Of a stretch of DNA of 15,213 nucleotides, positions 1 to 5,511 are shown in pieces; within the stretch, counting starts at the first letter, position 1; every line of letters begins with the position of its first letter. The notes under the pieces are model-generated. The model ran no database searches and was not told the DNA's origin. It saw nothing but the letters and a program-made list of their open reading frames with translations. Source of the stretch: Nitrospirae bacterium CG1_02_44_142 (GTDB taxonomy: Bacteria > Nitrospirota > Thermodesulfovibrionia > Thermodesulfovibrionales > UBA1546); NCBI GenBank assembly GCA_001871685.1, contig MNVK01000002.1:1-15213 (forward strand). Direction: 5' to 3'. Made by a program: the position numbers and the translations under genes.

Positions 1-24
1 AGAAGAGCAGAAGCGCAGAAGAGC
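1..24 (+). repeat. 8-bp tandem repeat (agaagagc x3) inside mnmE
   Basis: Bases 1-24 read agaagagc, agaagcgc, agaagagc: three copies of an octamer with one internal difference, followed by a partial fourth copy. The repeat lies in frame in the variable G-domain loop of MnmE and may continue before the window. Confidence 0.6.
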
Positions 25-373
25 AGCAGTTAATTCCGCTCTCAGTTCTTACTCTTCACACATGATAAATATCTCTGCGGCAAAAGGAGATGGGATAGAG
101 GAACTGAAAGACACTATCCTCCAATCTTCTGTTAAAAACTGGAAAGAACAGAGAGAAGGTATTATCATTACAAACATCAGGCATAAGATTGCAATTCAGG
201 CTGCTTATGATTCTCTAAAGGAGGGGATTAACTCAATTGAAACCGGCAAGCCGCTTGAGATAATTGCAATTGAATTCAGGGATGCGCTTGACAGGCTCGG
301 AGAGATTGTGGGCGCTGTAACAACGGATGATATTCTCAACAGGATATTCAGCGATTTCTGCATCGGGAAATAA
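2..373 (+). CDS. mnmE: MnmE (TrmE), tRNA modification GTPase, C-terminal part
   Basis: MnmE is a GTPase that works with MnmG to place the (carboxymethyl)aminomethyl group on U34 of certain tRNAs. Only the 3' end is in the window; the frame is open to base 2, so the ATG at 62 is internal. The segment 'INISAAKGDGIEELKD' matches the SAK/G5 end of the inserted G domain. The rest is the closing part of the helical domain, ending in the family's C-terminal 'FCIGK' motif, whose Cys is functionally important. The stretch encoded by bases 1-60 is Glu/Arg/Ala/Ser-rich, comes from an 8-bp tandem repeat, and does not look like conserved MnmE sequence. It falls in the variable loop between NKxD and SAK. 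The downstream neighbour is convergent. Identification is firm from the C-terminal motif. Confidence 0.9.
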   Translation, partial: EEQKRRRAAVNSALSSYSSHMINISAAKGDGIEELKDTILQSSVKNWKEQREGIIITNIRHKIAIQAAYDSLKEGINSIETGKPLEIIAIEFRDALDRLGEIVGAVTTDDILNRIFSDFCIGK

Positions 374-380
374 AACATTA

Positions 381-538
381 TAAACTATCAGGGTGCTGCG
401 GCTGGATTGAGGCAAGATTCACGGGTCTGTCCCGAGCTGCTCGGGAAGACGACACAAAGTGGAGCGGATAGCCACCGCATGGGATAGATAACAGCTTGCT
501 ATATAGCACAATGCCTGCACTTAAAAAAAGATAGTTTA
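381..538. other. Intergenic region with long-range complementarity; candidate structured RNA or bidirectional terminator
   Basis: This 209-bp gap lies between the convergent mnmE and HARP genes. 'taaactatc' (381-389) is perfectly complementary to 'gatagttta' (530-538), and just inside it gtgc (393-396) can pair with gcac (517-520). Within this frame lies a strong hairpin at 425-450: gtct, a bulged g, tcccgag, loop ctg, ctcggga, agac. An A-run (523-529) precedes the right arm. On the minus strand that run reads as T after the arm, which could help terminate transcription. I could not match it to RNase P RNA, SRP RNA, 6S RNA, tmRNA or a cobalamin riboswitch. Function unknown. Confidence 0.3.
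425..450. other. Strong stem-loop
   Basis: The arms tcccgag (430-436) and ctcggga (440-446) enclose a 3-nt loop. The stem is extended by gtct/agac (425-428/447-450) with one bulged base. No T tract follows on either strand, so it is not a standard intrinsic terminator. Confidence 0.6.
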
Positions 539-582
539 ATATTGCCGAAAGACAGATGCGGTGCCCTGCAAAAATTCCCGGC

Positions 583-1212
583 TTAGTGCGCTGCCGACAT
601 CTCAGCTTTTTTGATGGAACTTTGAAGGTATTCTTTAAACTTGGAAGATATCAGCCATTTAATCCCTAATTTCTCAGCCCATTTTATTATCCCCTGGTCC
701 GCTGTTACAAGCAGCGCATCAAGCTCCCGTGCAAGCAGAATAAGGTCCACATCCTCCTTGCTGTCAATAATCCCCTCTCTCAAAGCCTCCCTGTATTTTC
801 TCCTCATGTCCTTAATAATATCTTCTTCGCCTGCTTTTGAAACACCTCTCACAGCCTTCTCTGCCACCCGGAGCCCCTTATTAATCCTCTCTCTCATGTC
901 TTCTATCAATTCGTACAGCAGAAATGCAGGGCATGTAAGCTCATGTTTCTTGGGAGGTTTTTGCTGAAGAACCACGAGCAGGTCTCCTGATATTTTTTCA
1001 GGTTCTATGAAATTAAGGAGTTCCTCAAATATAGACGGCGGCATATAGAACTCCAGATGGGGAATCTGAGACGCTAAAAGCAGGAAGTTATCAAGCGCCT
1101 CTGTTGGCGTCCTGCCGAAGCTCTCGCGAACATCAGGATTTACAAAAAGGCTTGTATCTAAAACTACAGCGCTCTTCTTAAATTTTGCTTGTTCCATGAA
1201 GTTTGAACGCAT
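583..1212 (-). CDS. Protein-only RNase P, HARP family (PIN domain; 'RNA ligase partner' family)
   Basis: HARPs are homologues of Aquifex aeolicus Aq_880, single-polypeptide enzymes that remove 5' leaders from pre-tRNA without an RNA subunit. Older annotation calls the family 'RNA ligase partner' or UPF0278. The 209-residue length is usual. The PIN fold shows as 'VVLDTSLFVNPDVRESFG' (Asp19), an acidic 'DVDLILLARELDALL' stretch (Asp154, Asp156, Asp165) and 'VTADQGI' (Asp172). A charged helical region (about 85-150) matches the spike helices that mediate oligomerisation. The start at 1212 is preceded by 'ggaa' on its own strand and overlaps the lapA/lapB stop by 35 nt; Met6 at 1197 is an alternative with no visible ribosome site. 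It is the last gene of the nadD-rsfS-lapAB run. Family assignment is strong; activity is inferred. Confidence 0.85.
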   Translation of the reverse strand: MRSNFMEQAKFKKSAVVLDTSLFVNPDVRESFGRTPTEALDNFLLLASQIPHLEFYMPPSIFEELLNFIEPEKISGDLLVVLQQKPPKKHELTCPAFLLYELIEDMRERINKGLRVAEKAVRGVSKAGEEDIIKDMRRKYREALREGIIDSKEDVDLILLARELDALLVTADQGIIKWAEKLGIKWLISSKFKEYLQSSIKKAEMSAAH

Positions 1213-2491
1213 ATGTATTCCAGTTATTGCAGCTCGGACACCTGCCGGACCACTCCTGTGATGAATAGCCGCAGGCTGAACACCAGTACGGGAGCCGGAA
1301 CGCTATTTTCATATCCACAGCTTTTTTAAATTCTTCTGCAGCCTTGTCGCATTGATTGCGCCTGAGATACAGGTCGCCCATTATCTGGTAAAGTTCAGGA
1401 GACGCCATACCGCTTGCGTCAACATAAGAAAATGTTTCAAATGCATCGTCTATCATCTCAAGCCTGTAATAGAGTTTACCGAGGAGAAATCTCAGCGCAT
1501 GATTCTGAGGATTCTTTGACAGGCTGTTTTCATAAAGCCTTATGAGCCTTGAAGGCTCCCCCATGCTTATGAGCAAATCTTCAAGCCTGGCCAGGATTAT
1601 CAGGGATGACGTCTGCTCATAGCTTTTCTCAAGAAAGTCTCCGGCGTCTTCTGCCTCGCCTTCCCTGAGCATTGCCTCTGCAAGTCCGATATATGCAGGC
1701 ACAAAATTAGCATCCATTCTGAGCAGTGTCTTGAAGAGCTTTTTTGCCCGTTCAATATCCCCGCGCTCAAGGCTGTAGCGGCCGTATTCATATTTATACC
1801 CAAGCAGGTTCATCTGCTCTCTCTGCCGGTCTTTTTCTGTATGTTCATGCTTCAATATTGTCTTCTGCACGTCAACAAGTTCATCCCATTTTTCATCCCT
1901 TTCAAGGATAGCCCTCTTTTTATAAAGGGCGCTGAGATTGTCAGCGTCTATATCCAGGATTTTCTCTATATAGTTCAGCGCCTCAGCCCACCTGCCTGTT
2001 TTTTCCATCAGGCTTTCAAGCGAGAACAGCACCTCAGGGTTCTGTTGGCTGGAAGCAAATGCCTTATTATAAAAGTTTACCGCTTTTTGATAGTCCTCTT
2101 CGCCGGATGCAATGTCGCCAAGCCTCAGCAGCGCCGCAAGATGTTTCGGCTCTTCCGCAAGGACGTCTTCAAGCGATTCCTTTGCCTCATCCTCATTGTG
2201 TGCAAGAAGCGCATTCAGCGCCTTTGAATACATCTCCTGAACCCTGGCTTCTTTTTTCTGTTTGCGCTGATGCCGGAGGTTATCAATAAAGCGTTTTGTG
2301 TCCCTTATCGTAAAGGCAATGAGCATTGCAAGCGCGCCTGCAACGCTTGAAAGGAGTATCAGCGCTATCTTGGGAACCTCGTATATATCGTCAAAAGGTA
2401 TCTTGATTGTTGTAATCTCTTTGTTGTCAATGGCAAAGAGCGCAAGCCCGGCAAGAAAAATAACGAATATAAATATTGCAAGTTTCCCCAT
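1178..2491 (-). CDS. lapB: LapA-LapB fusion: membrane-anchored TPR protein with rubredoxin-like C-terminus (LPS assembly)
   Basis: In enteric bacteria LapB (YciM) is an inner-membrane TPR protein that controls LPS synthesis by adjusting FtsH degradation of LpxC, and LapA is a small two-helix membrane partner encoded next to it. Here both appear in one polypeptide. Two hydrophobic segments (about 3-21 and 41-62), separated by an acidic loop and followed by a basic stretch (about 64-82), resemble the LapA domain. Residues about 85-390 are a run of TPR-like helix pairs ('AALLRLGDIASGEEDYQKAV' type). The C-terminus carries the LapB metal site, Cys404/Cys407 and Cys418/Cys421 (CxxC-x10-CxxC). The ATG lies 3 nt after the rsfS stop, indicating one transcript. 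It overlaps the RNase P gene downstream. The link with the lipid A operon further along is functional, not transcriptional. Confidence 0.85.
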   Translation of the reverse strand: MGKLAIFIFVIFLAGLALFAIDNKEITTIKIPFDDIYEVPKIALILLSSVAGALAMLIAFTIRDTKRFIDNLRHQRKQKKEARVQEMYSKALNALLAHNEDEAKESLEDVLAEEPKHLAALLRLGDIASGEEDYQKAVNFYNKAFASSQQNPEVLFSLESLMEKTGRWAEALNYIEKILDIDADNLSALYKKRAILERDEKWDELVDVQKTILKHEHTEKDRQREQMNLLGYKYEYGRYSLERGDIERAKKLFKTLLRMDANFVPAYIGLAEAMLREGEAEDAGDFLEKSYEQTSSLIILARLEDLLISMGEPSRLIRLYENSLSKNPQNHALRFLLGKLYYRLEMIDDAFETFSYVDASGMASPELYQIMGDLYLRRNQCDKAAEEFKKAVDMKIAFRLPYWCSACGYSSQEWSGRCPSCNNWNTYAFKLHGTSKI

Positions 2492-2494
2492 TTA

Positions 2495-2851
2495 TCAGTT
2501 ATGACCCTTTTCTTCTATCTGTATTGCCGGCGCATCAAGCCAGAGTTTTTCAAGCTGATAGTACGCCCTTGTTTCTTCTTCAAATATATGGATAATAACA
2601 TCTCCGTAGTCCATTAACACCCAGCGGCTATTCTTCAGTCCTTCAATTCCGAGGGGACGAATGCCTTTCTTTGAAAAGCTCTCCTCTATTGCCTCAGCAA
2701 TTGCCCTGACCTGTGTTGTGCTTTCTCCTGAGCAGATAATGAAATAATCCGCAATAATGGACACGCCTTTCAACTCAAGGACGCATACATCAACGGCTTT
2801 CTTACCCGTTGCTATCTTAGCTGCTGCAAGGGCTTTGGCTTTACTTTTTAT
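2495..2851 (-). CDS. rsfS: RsfS, ribosomal silencing factor (apparent AUA start)
   Basis: RsfS binds uL14 on the large ribosomal subunit and blocks subunit joining when nutrients are scarce. The core 'ADYFIICSGESTTQVRAIAE', then 'SRWVLMDYGDVIIHIFEEETRAYYQLEKLW', is diagnostic. The conserved N-terminal helix ('KALAAAKIATGKKAVDVCVLEL') lies upstream of any usual start: between the in-frame stop at 2882-2884 and the TTG at 2773 there is no ATG, GTG, TTG or CTG. The TTG falls inside the first strand and would cut the helix off. A good ribosome site, aaaggagg (2870-2863), precedes an in-frame ATA at 2851-2849, which gives 118 codons, a normal family length. I place the start there; a sequencing indel is the main alternative. 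It lies between nadD and lapAB, a common pairing with nadD. Confidence 0.85.
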   Translation of the reverse strand: MKSKAKALAAAKIATGKKAVDVCVLELKGVSIIADYFIICSGESTTQVRAIAEAIEESFSKKGIRPLGIEGLKNSRWVLMDYGDVIIHIFEEETRAYYQLEKLWLDAPAIQIEEKGHN

Positions 2852-2880
2852 TAAAGGATTATCCTCCTTTCCATATTGAA

Positions 2881-2931
2881 GTTAAAAGTTAGAAGTGAAA
2901 AATTAAAAGTTCTTAACTCTCAACTCTTAAC
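2881..2931 (-). repeat. Period-7 repeat tract at the nadD/rsfS junction
   Basis: On the minus strand this tract reads in seven-base units: gttaaga, gttgaga, gttaaga, then aactttt-type units (aattttt, cacttct, aactttt). The first units encode the last codons and stop of nadD (KVKS-stop); the rest is the spacer before rsfS. Arms of the gttaaga and aactttt type are partly complementary. Function unknown. Confidence 0.5.
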
Positions 2932-3582
2932 TTTATAAATCTTATGAGTAATTATATAGGATTCAACTTCTTCTGGCAATAGGTATTTTATGCTTTTCCT
3001 GAGATTTATCAGTTTTCTGATGCTCGTTGCCGATATTTCAACCGGCGTGATATGCAGCATTATGATATCCCTGCCGCTCTTGAGTTTTGTTTTGCAGGTT
3101 TGAATTTTTGCGTCATCAAGCTGTTTAAGAATGTTCTTATTTATCCTCAGATAAGGTGAGGAGGCAAGGCCTGTGAATTTAAAAGCCGGCCTTGAGACGA
3201 CTATAAAATCCGCCAGGCTGACAAGCCTCTCGGACTGCCGCCAGTTAGGGACGTCAATAAAGGCGTCAATGCCGGCTATAAAATAAAGTCTTGCGCCCGG
3301 ATAAGTGCGGCGCAGCTTTTCAACGGTATCTACGGAATAAGATTTGGACTTATTTTTGTATTCAATATTAGAAACAGTAAAGGAGCGGTTTTTAGATGCG
3401 GCAAGCCGCACCATCCTGTATCTGTGCTTCGCATCGGCAAGCTCTTTGTCCTTGAGCGGAGGGCTGCCTGACGGCACAAAGATAATCCTGTCAAGGCGGA
3501 GTTTTTCCTTAACCTCTTCCGCTGCCCTGAGATGCCCGTAGTGGATTGGATTAAAGGTCCCGCCGAATATGCCGAGTTTCAT
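2920..3582 (-). CDS. nadD: NadD, nicotinate-nucleotide adenylyltransferase
   Basis: NadD transfers AMP from ATP to nicotinate mononucleotide to give deamido-NAD, the committed adenylation step of NAD synthesis in the cytosol. The nucleotidyltransferase signature 'GIFGGTFNPIHYGHLRAA' (residues 4-21, with the HxGH-type motif) and the C-terminal 'ISATSIRKL' (183-191) are both present. 'FVPSGSPPLKD' is the substrate-binding loop. The length of 220 residues is typical. The ATG at 3582 is the third of three near-identical ATG-bearing units of a 13-bp tandem repeat; only this one is in frame with the conserved protein. The last codons lie in a period-7 repeat. It is the first gene of the nadD-rsfS-lapAB-RNase P run, and the nearest upstream gene is a toxin on the same strand. 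Confidence 0.97.
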   Translation of the reverse strand: MKLGIFGGTFNPIHYGHLRAAEEVKEKLRLDRIIFVPSGSPPLKDKELADAKHRYRMVRLAASKNRSFTVSNIEYKNKSKSYSVDTVEKLRRTYPGARLYFIAGIDAFIDVPNWRQSERLVSLADFIVVSRPAFKFTGLASSPYLRINKNILKQLDDAKIQTCKTKLKSGRDIIMLHITPVEISATSIRKLINLRKSIKYLLPEEVESYIITHKIYKVKS

Positions 3583-3610
3583 ATCCTGGTTTCATATCCT
3601 GATTTCATAT
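3574..3610 (-). repeat. 13-bp tandem repeat carrying three ATGs at the nadD start
   Basis: On the minus strand atatgaaatcagg, atatgaaaccagg and atatgaaactcgg follow one another, putting ATGs at 3608, 3595 and 3582, each in a different frame. The first ATG opens a 9-codon reading frame (MKSGYETRI) whose TGA overlaps the nadD ATG as ATGA. This could couple nadD to a leader peptide, or be a passive duplication. Confidence 0.6.
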
Positions 3611-3616
3611 AAAGTA

Positions 3617-3940
3617 TTATATCATTATGAAAGGTGTATGCTTATGTCCTGGATAAGTGGAGACTTCTCTGGCTTTTGGGTCTGAAGCATTATCATACCT
3701 AAATATCAGCCTGTCATCTTCAGATAAGTAGTTATATCCATACATCAAAATATTTACAGCGTTTGATTTAAAGACAAGAAATTCCTTGATATGCAATCTT
3801 GTACCGTTGATAAAAGTAATGATTCCCGTGATATATGCGGCATCAGGCGGGCGTTCTTCAAAAGAAATGTTTTGTGATTCTAAATAAGGATTTGCCGCAA
3901 CCTTACTGAAGAATTCATAGAGATAATCCTTTATCTGCAT
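3617..3940 (-). CDS. TumE-type toxin (DUF6516 family)
   Basis: A 107-residue protein resembling the TumE / DUF6516 toxin family of type II toxin-antitoxin systems. Supporting features are the size, the hydrophobic 'YITGIITFINGTRLHIKEFLVFK' strands, the 'YGYNYL' segment and the C-terminal 'LIFRYDNA...PGHKHTPF' with its conserved-looking Arg, Asp and His residues. I infer an RNA-targeting role only from general knowledge of the family; no mechanism is visible. The ATG at 3940 overlaps the stop of the preceding gene by 10 nt (atgcagataa is shared), the usual arrangement for a toxin translated after its antitoxin. Its own ribosome site is weak, which also suggests coupling. It is the first of three toxin-antitoxin-like units in a row. 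Confidence 0.7.
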   Translation of the reverse strand: MQIKDYLYEFFSKVAANPYLESQNISFEERPPDAAYITGIITFINGTRLHIKEFLVFKSNAVNILMYGYNYLSEDDRLIFRYDNASDPKAREVSTYPGHKHTPFIMI

Positions 3941-4221
3941 ATCTCAAGGGATTCAATTTCCTTAAGTTCATCCTCAAGATGCCTTAGAATTTTCAGTTCT
4001 CCTTCAAGCCCTACAAGTTTCATATCGTTTGCTTCGGTATGTTCCACCTCACCTGCCGCAAGCTTATCAATATCAACAGAAAGGGACTTTGCCAATGAAT
4101 CTATTTTTTCACTTGTCTTTTTCAGGCTGCCCGCGATGATGCGTTTTTCCCTGTCCAAAGCGTTGGTCAGCAAAGGTATAATTTTCTCCGAAGAACTGCT
4201 CTTAATGGATATTGTCTGCAT
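3931..4221 (-). CDS. Probable antitoxin partner of the TumE-type toxin
   Basis: A 96-residue acidic, helical protein with no family I can name. It has Ser/Lys-rich ends and a coiled-coil-like C-terminal half ('LVGLEGELKILRHLEDELKEIE'). A stretch at about 41-53 ('KIDSLAKSLSVDI') could form a small helix-turn-helix, but this is uncertain. The ribosome site gggaggtg sits well before the ATG at 4221. The role as antitoxin is inferred from position: it lies directly upstream of the TumE-type gene, overlaps it by 10 nt and has suitable size. It starts the bicistron; a promoter should lie in 4222-4344, but I saw no clear one. Confidence 0.55.
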   Translation of the reverse strand: MQTISIKSSSSEKIIPLLTNALDREKRIIAGSLKKTSEKIDSLAKSLSVDIDKLAAGEVEHTEANDMKLVGLEGELKILRHLEDELKEIESLEICR

Positions 4222-4274
4222 GGGACACCTCCCTGCTTGGATTATAACATAACTAACGAAGCGTTAAGGCTTTC

Positions 4275-4306
4275 CGGCTTCCCGCAGCAGATGAAAAATG
4301 TGCATG
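4275..4306 (+). repeat. 32-bp direct repeat, copy 1
   Basis: The sequence starting cggcttcccgcagcag and ending aaatgtgcatg is identical to 5039-5070. Similarity continues weakly for about 14 more bases (gcggatttatt against cccgtttattt). The two copies bracket the DUF433/DUF5615 gene pair in the same orientation, 764 bp apart. Confidence 0.85.
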
Positions 4307-4344
4307 GCGGATTTATTCGATAAGGGCAATGCTTCTGGTGGAGG

Positions 4345-4716
4345 TCATATAACGGAACGAACTCTTACTCGTGCATCCTCAACAACAACTATTGACCCCT
4401 TGGCAATTTCTATATCAATCTTTAAAAGTTTCTCAAGTACACCGCAGACATTCTCTGCCTTTAGATTTTTTAATCTTATATGGATAATGCCGTAACATGG
4501 CGCACCTTCGTTTATGGCTAAAGTTCCGAAGTCAGAATCATGGGTCAAAACAAATCGTTCATCCGCGTATGCCATATCCAAAATATACCTATCATTGCTG
4601 CCCTGCCATCCTTTTTCCTTTACATCAGCCGCATCAATGCCTTTAGCTCTCAGAAAGGATAAAATTCTCGGTGAAATATTCTCATCCGCTAAAATCTTTA
4701 CGGAATTGAATTTCAT
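4345..4716 (-). CDS. DUF5615 PIN-like protein, putative toxin
   Basis: A 123-residue protein of the DUF5615 (Mut7-C/PIN-like) family. The fold signature is 'KILADENISPRILSFLRAKGIDAADV' near the N-terminus (Asp11, Glu12), then 'DRYILDMAYADERFVLTHDSDFG' (acidic Asp residues after a strand) and 'CYGIIHIRL'. PIN-like acidic clusters usually bind metal for RNA cleavage, so a ribonuclease toxin is plausible; this is inference from fold. The ATG at 4716 overlaps the upstream DUF433 stop as TAATG. Pairs of DUF433 and DUF5615 genes are common and are regarded as a VapBC-like toxin-antitoxin type. The whole pair lies between two 32-bp direct repeats. Confidence 0.8.
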   Translation of the reverse strand: MKFNSVKILADENISPRILSFLRAKGIDAADVKEKGWQGSNDRYILDMAYADERFVLTHDSDFGTLAINEGAPCYGIIHIRLKNLKAENVCGVLEKLLKIDIEIAKGSIVVVEDARVRVRSVI

Positions 4717-4940
4717 TAAGCAGTTTCCAGTTCAACAAATATCTCATTCTTAAGCGAGTGTGCGGCATATTCAAGACAGGCGCGAATATCATCTTTTGTC
4801 AGATGCGGATAGTCCTGCAGTATCTCATCCTCGGTAACCCCGGAAGAGAGAAGTTCGAGAATAAATTCAACCGATATCCTTGTGCCTTTTATAACCGGTT
4901 TTCCGCCAAGTATCTCTCTGTTTGTTGTTATCCTTCCCAT
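4716..4940 (-). CDS. DUF433 antitoxin-like DNA-binding protein
   Basis: A 74-residue protein with the full DUF433 pattern: 'GGKPVIKGTRISVEFILELLSSG', then 'EDEILQDYPHLTKDDIRACLEYA'. The family is a small helix-turn-helix fold related to the VapB/ParD-like antitoxin side of PIN-type modules. Its start is well marked: gaggagg lies about 7 nt before the ATG at 4940 on the minus strand. It is translated just before the DUF5615 gene with a one-base stop/start overlap (TAATG), so the two should be made together. Antitoxin function is inferred from this pairing. Confidence 0.85.
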   Translation of the reverse strand: MGRITTNREILGGKPVIKGTRISVEFILELLSSGVTEDEILQDYPHLTKDDIRACLEYAAHSLKNEIFVELETA

Positions 4941-5038
4941 CGCTTGCCTCCTCTTGCTAAGTTATCTTCATTTTATCATATTTAACGGGCTGATGATTGG
5001 CAATTAATTTTAGACCTCTTACCAGCCAACACGTTTCA

Positions 5039-5070
5039 CGGCTTCCCGCAGCAGATGAAAAATGTGCATG
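5039..5070 (+). repeat. 32-bp direct repeat, copy 2
   Basis: Identical to 4275-4306. It lies upstream (5' side) of the DUF433 gene, so that the two copies frame the DUF433/DUF5615 pair. It leads straight into a tract with four tgtccc motifs (5070-5143). Confidence 0.85.
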
Positions 5071-5105
5071 TCCCGTTTATTTCTGTCCCACGCTTATTTA
5101 AGTAT

Positions 5106-5143
5106 GGTGTCCCCGGAATTTTGTGGTGTCCCCGGAATTTTGT
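5106..5143 (+). repeat. Perfect 19-bp tandem duplication (ggtgtccccggaattttgt x2)
   Basis: Two head-to-tail identical copies, 5106-5124 and 5125-5143. Two looser tgtccc motifs precede it at about 5069 and 5083. Motifs of this ggtgtcccc type often accompany REP-associated (RAYT/IS200-like) transposase ends, but no transposase gene is here, so it may be a remnant. Together with the 32-bp repeat it fills most of the 232-bp gap between DUF433 and HicB. Confidence 0.7.
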
Positions 5144-5172
5144 AGGCGTGATTTTATGCTCAGGCATTATGC

Positions 5173-5436
5173 TTAAACAGCGAGGGCGAGATCTTCTTCA
5201 GTTAAAGGTTTTCTTGATTCCCATGAATTATTGATTTTGGAAAAACCTGATTCTTCCAGAACATCTTCCAGCGTTCCCATCTCCTGACACCCTTCTATAA
5301 ATGCCTCAACGGCTTCTTTGAGGGAATTTTTTGCGTCTTCAATGGTCTCGCCAAAGCTGGAGACGTTTAATTCAGGGGATAAGGCGACGTATAGGTCTCC
5401 TTCTTTGAATATCTCAATTCTTATGGATATATTCAT
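5173..5436 (-). CDS. HicB-like antitoxin, apparently without HicA
   Basis: An 87-residue HicB/UPF0150-type protein from the ATG at 5436. The partial RNase H-like fold shows as 'IRIEIFKEGDLYVALSPELNVSSFGETIEDAKNSLKEAVEAFIE', with the usual strand, 'P' loop and amphipathic helix. The C-terminus lacks an obvious DNA-binding domain. The frame extends to 5478, but ggaggtgttt directly before 5436 and family alignment both favour the shorter form. HicB normally silences the mRNA interferase HicA, encoded alongside. Neither flank holds a HicA-like frame: downstream is repeat DNA, and upstream there is only a 140-bp divergent gap. It is thus an orphan antitoxin or a remnant of a module. Confidence 0.75.
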   Translation of the reverse strand: MNISIRIEIFKEGDLYVALSPELNVSSFGETIEDAKNSLKEAVEAFIEGCQEMGTLEDVLEESGFSKINNSWESRKPLTEEDLALAV

Positions 5437-5482
5437 AAACACCTCCGTTATTGAGGCTATTTTACCACATTTAACCATTTTT

Positions 5483-5511
5483 ATAATCTTGTCTTAATCC
5501 TCTATTCTCAA
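5483..5511 (-). promoter_or_regulatory. Possible sigma-70-type promoter for the HicB gene
   Basis: On the minus strand TTGAGA (5511-5506) and GATTAT (5488-5483) are 17 nt apart, just upstream of the HicB reading frame in the divergent gap. The boxes are imperfect and the site is read by eye only. Confidence 0.3.

Noticed and set aside
425..450. Rho-independent terminator
   Set aside because: The stem is strong but no T run follows on either strand.
391..520. Cobalamin-type riboswitch, suggested by gattcacgggtctgtcccg
   Set aside because: The rest of the aptamer consensus is missing, and the region lies between convergent genes rather than ahead of one.
641..967. Plus-strand ORF opposite the RNase P gene, and similar long antisense frames (1841-2227, 6342-6734, 10793-11152, 12868-13332)
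   Set aside because: They are antisense shadows of well-supported genes, Ser/Phe/Leu-rich and without family motifs.
3617..4221. Reading the TumE-type pair as a HEPN/MNT module
   Set aside because: No nucleotidyltransferase GSxxRG or HEPN RxxxxH motif is present in either protein.
4245..4275. taacgaagcgtta palindrome with gttaaggc resembling an integron attC end
   Set aside because: The two core-like parts are only a few bases apart and there is no extended imperfect stem; the pattern does not repeat beside the other gene pairs.
5437..5478. Longer HicB start at 5478
   Set aside because: A strong ribosome site (ggaggtgttt) lies directly before 5436, and the extra 14 residues do not fit the family.
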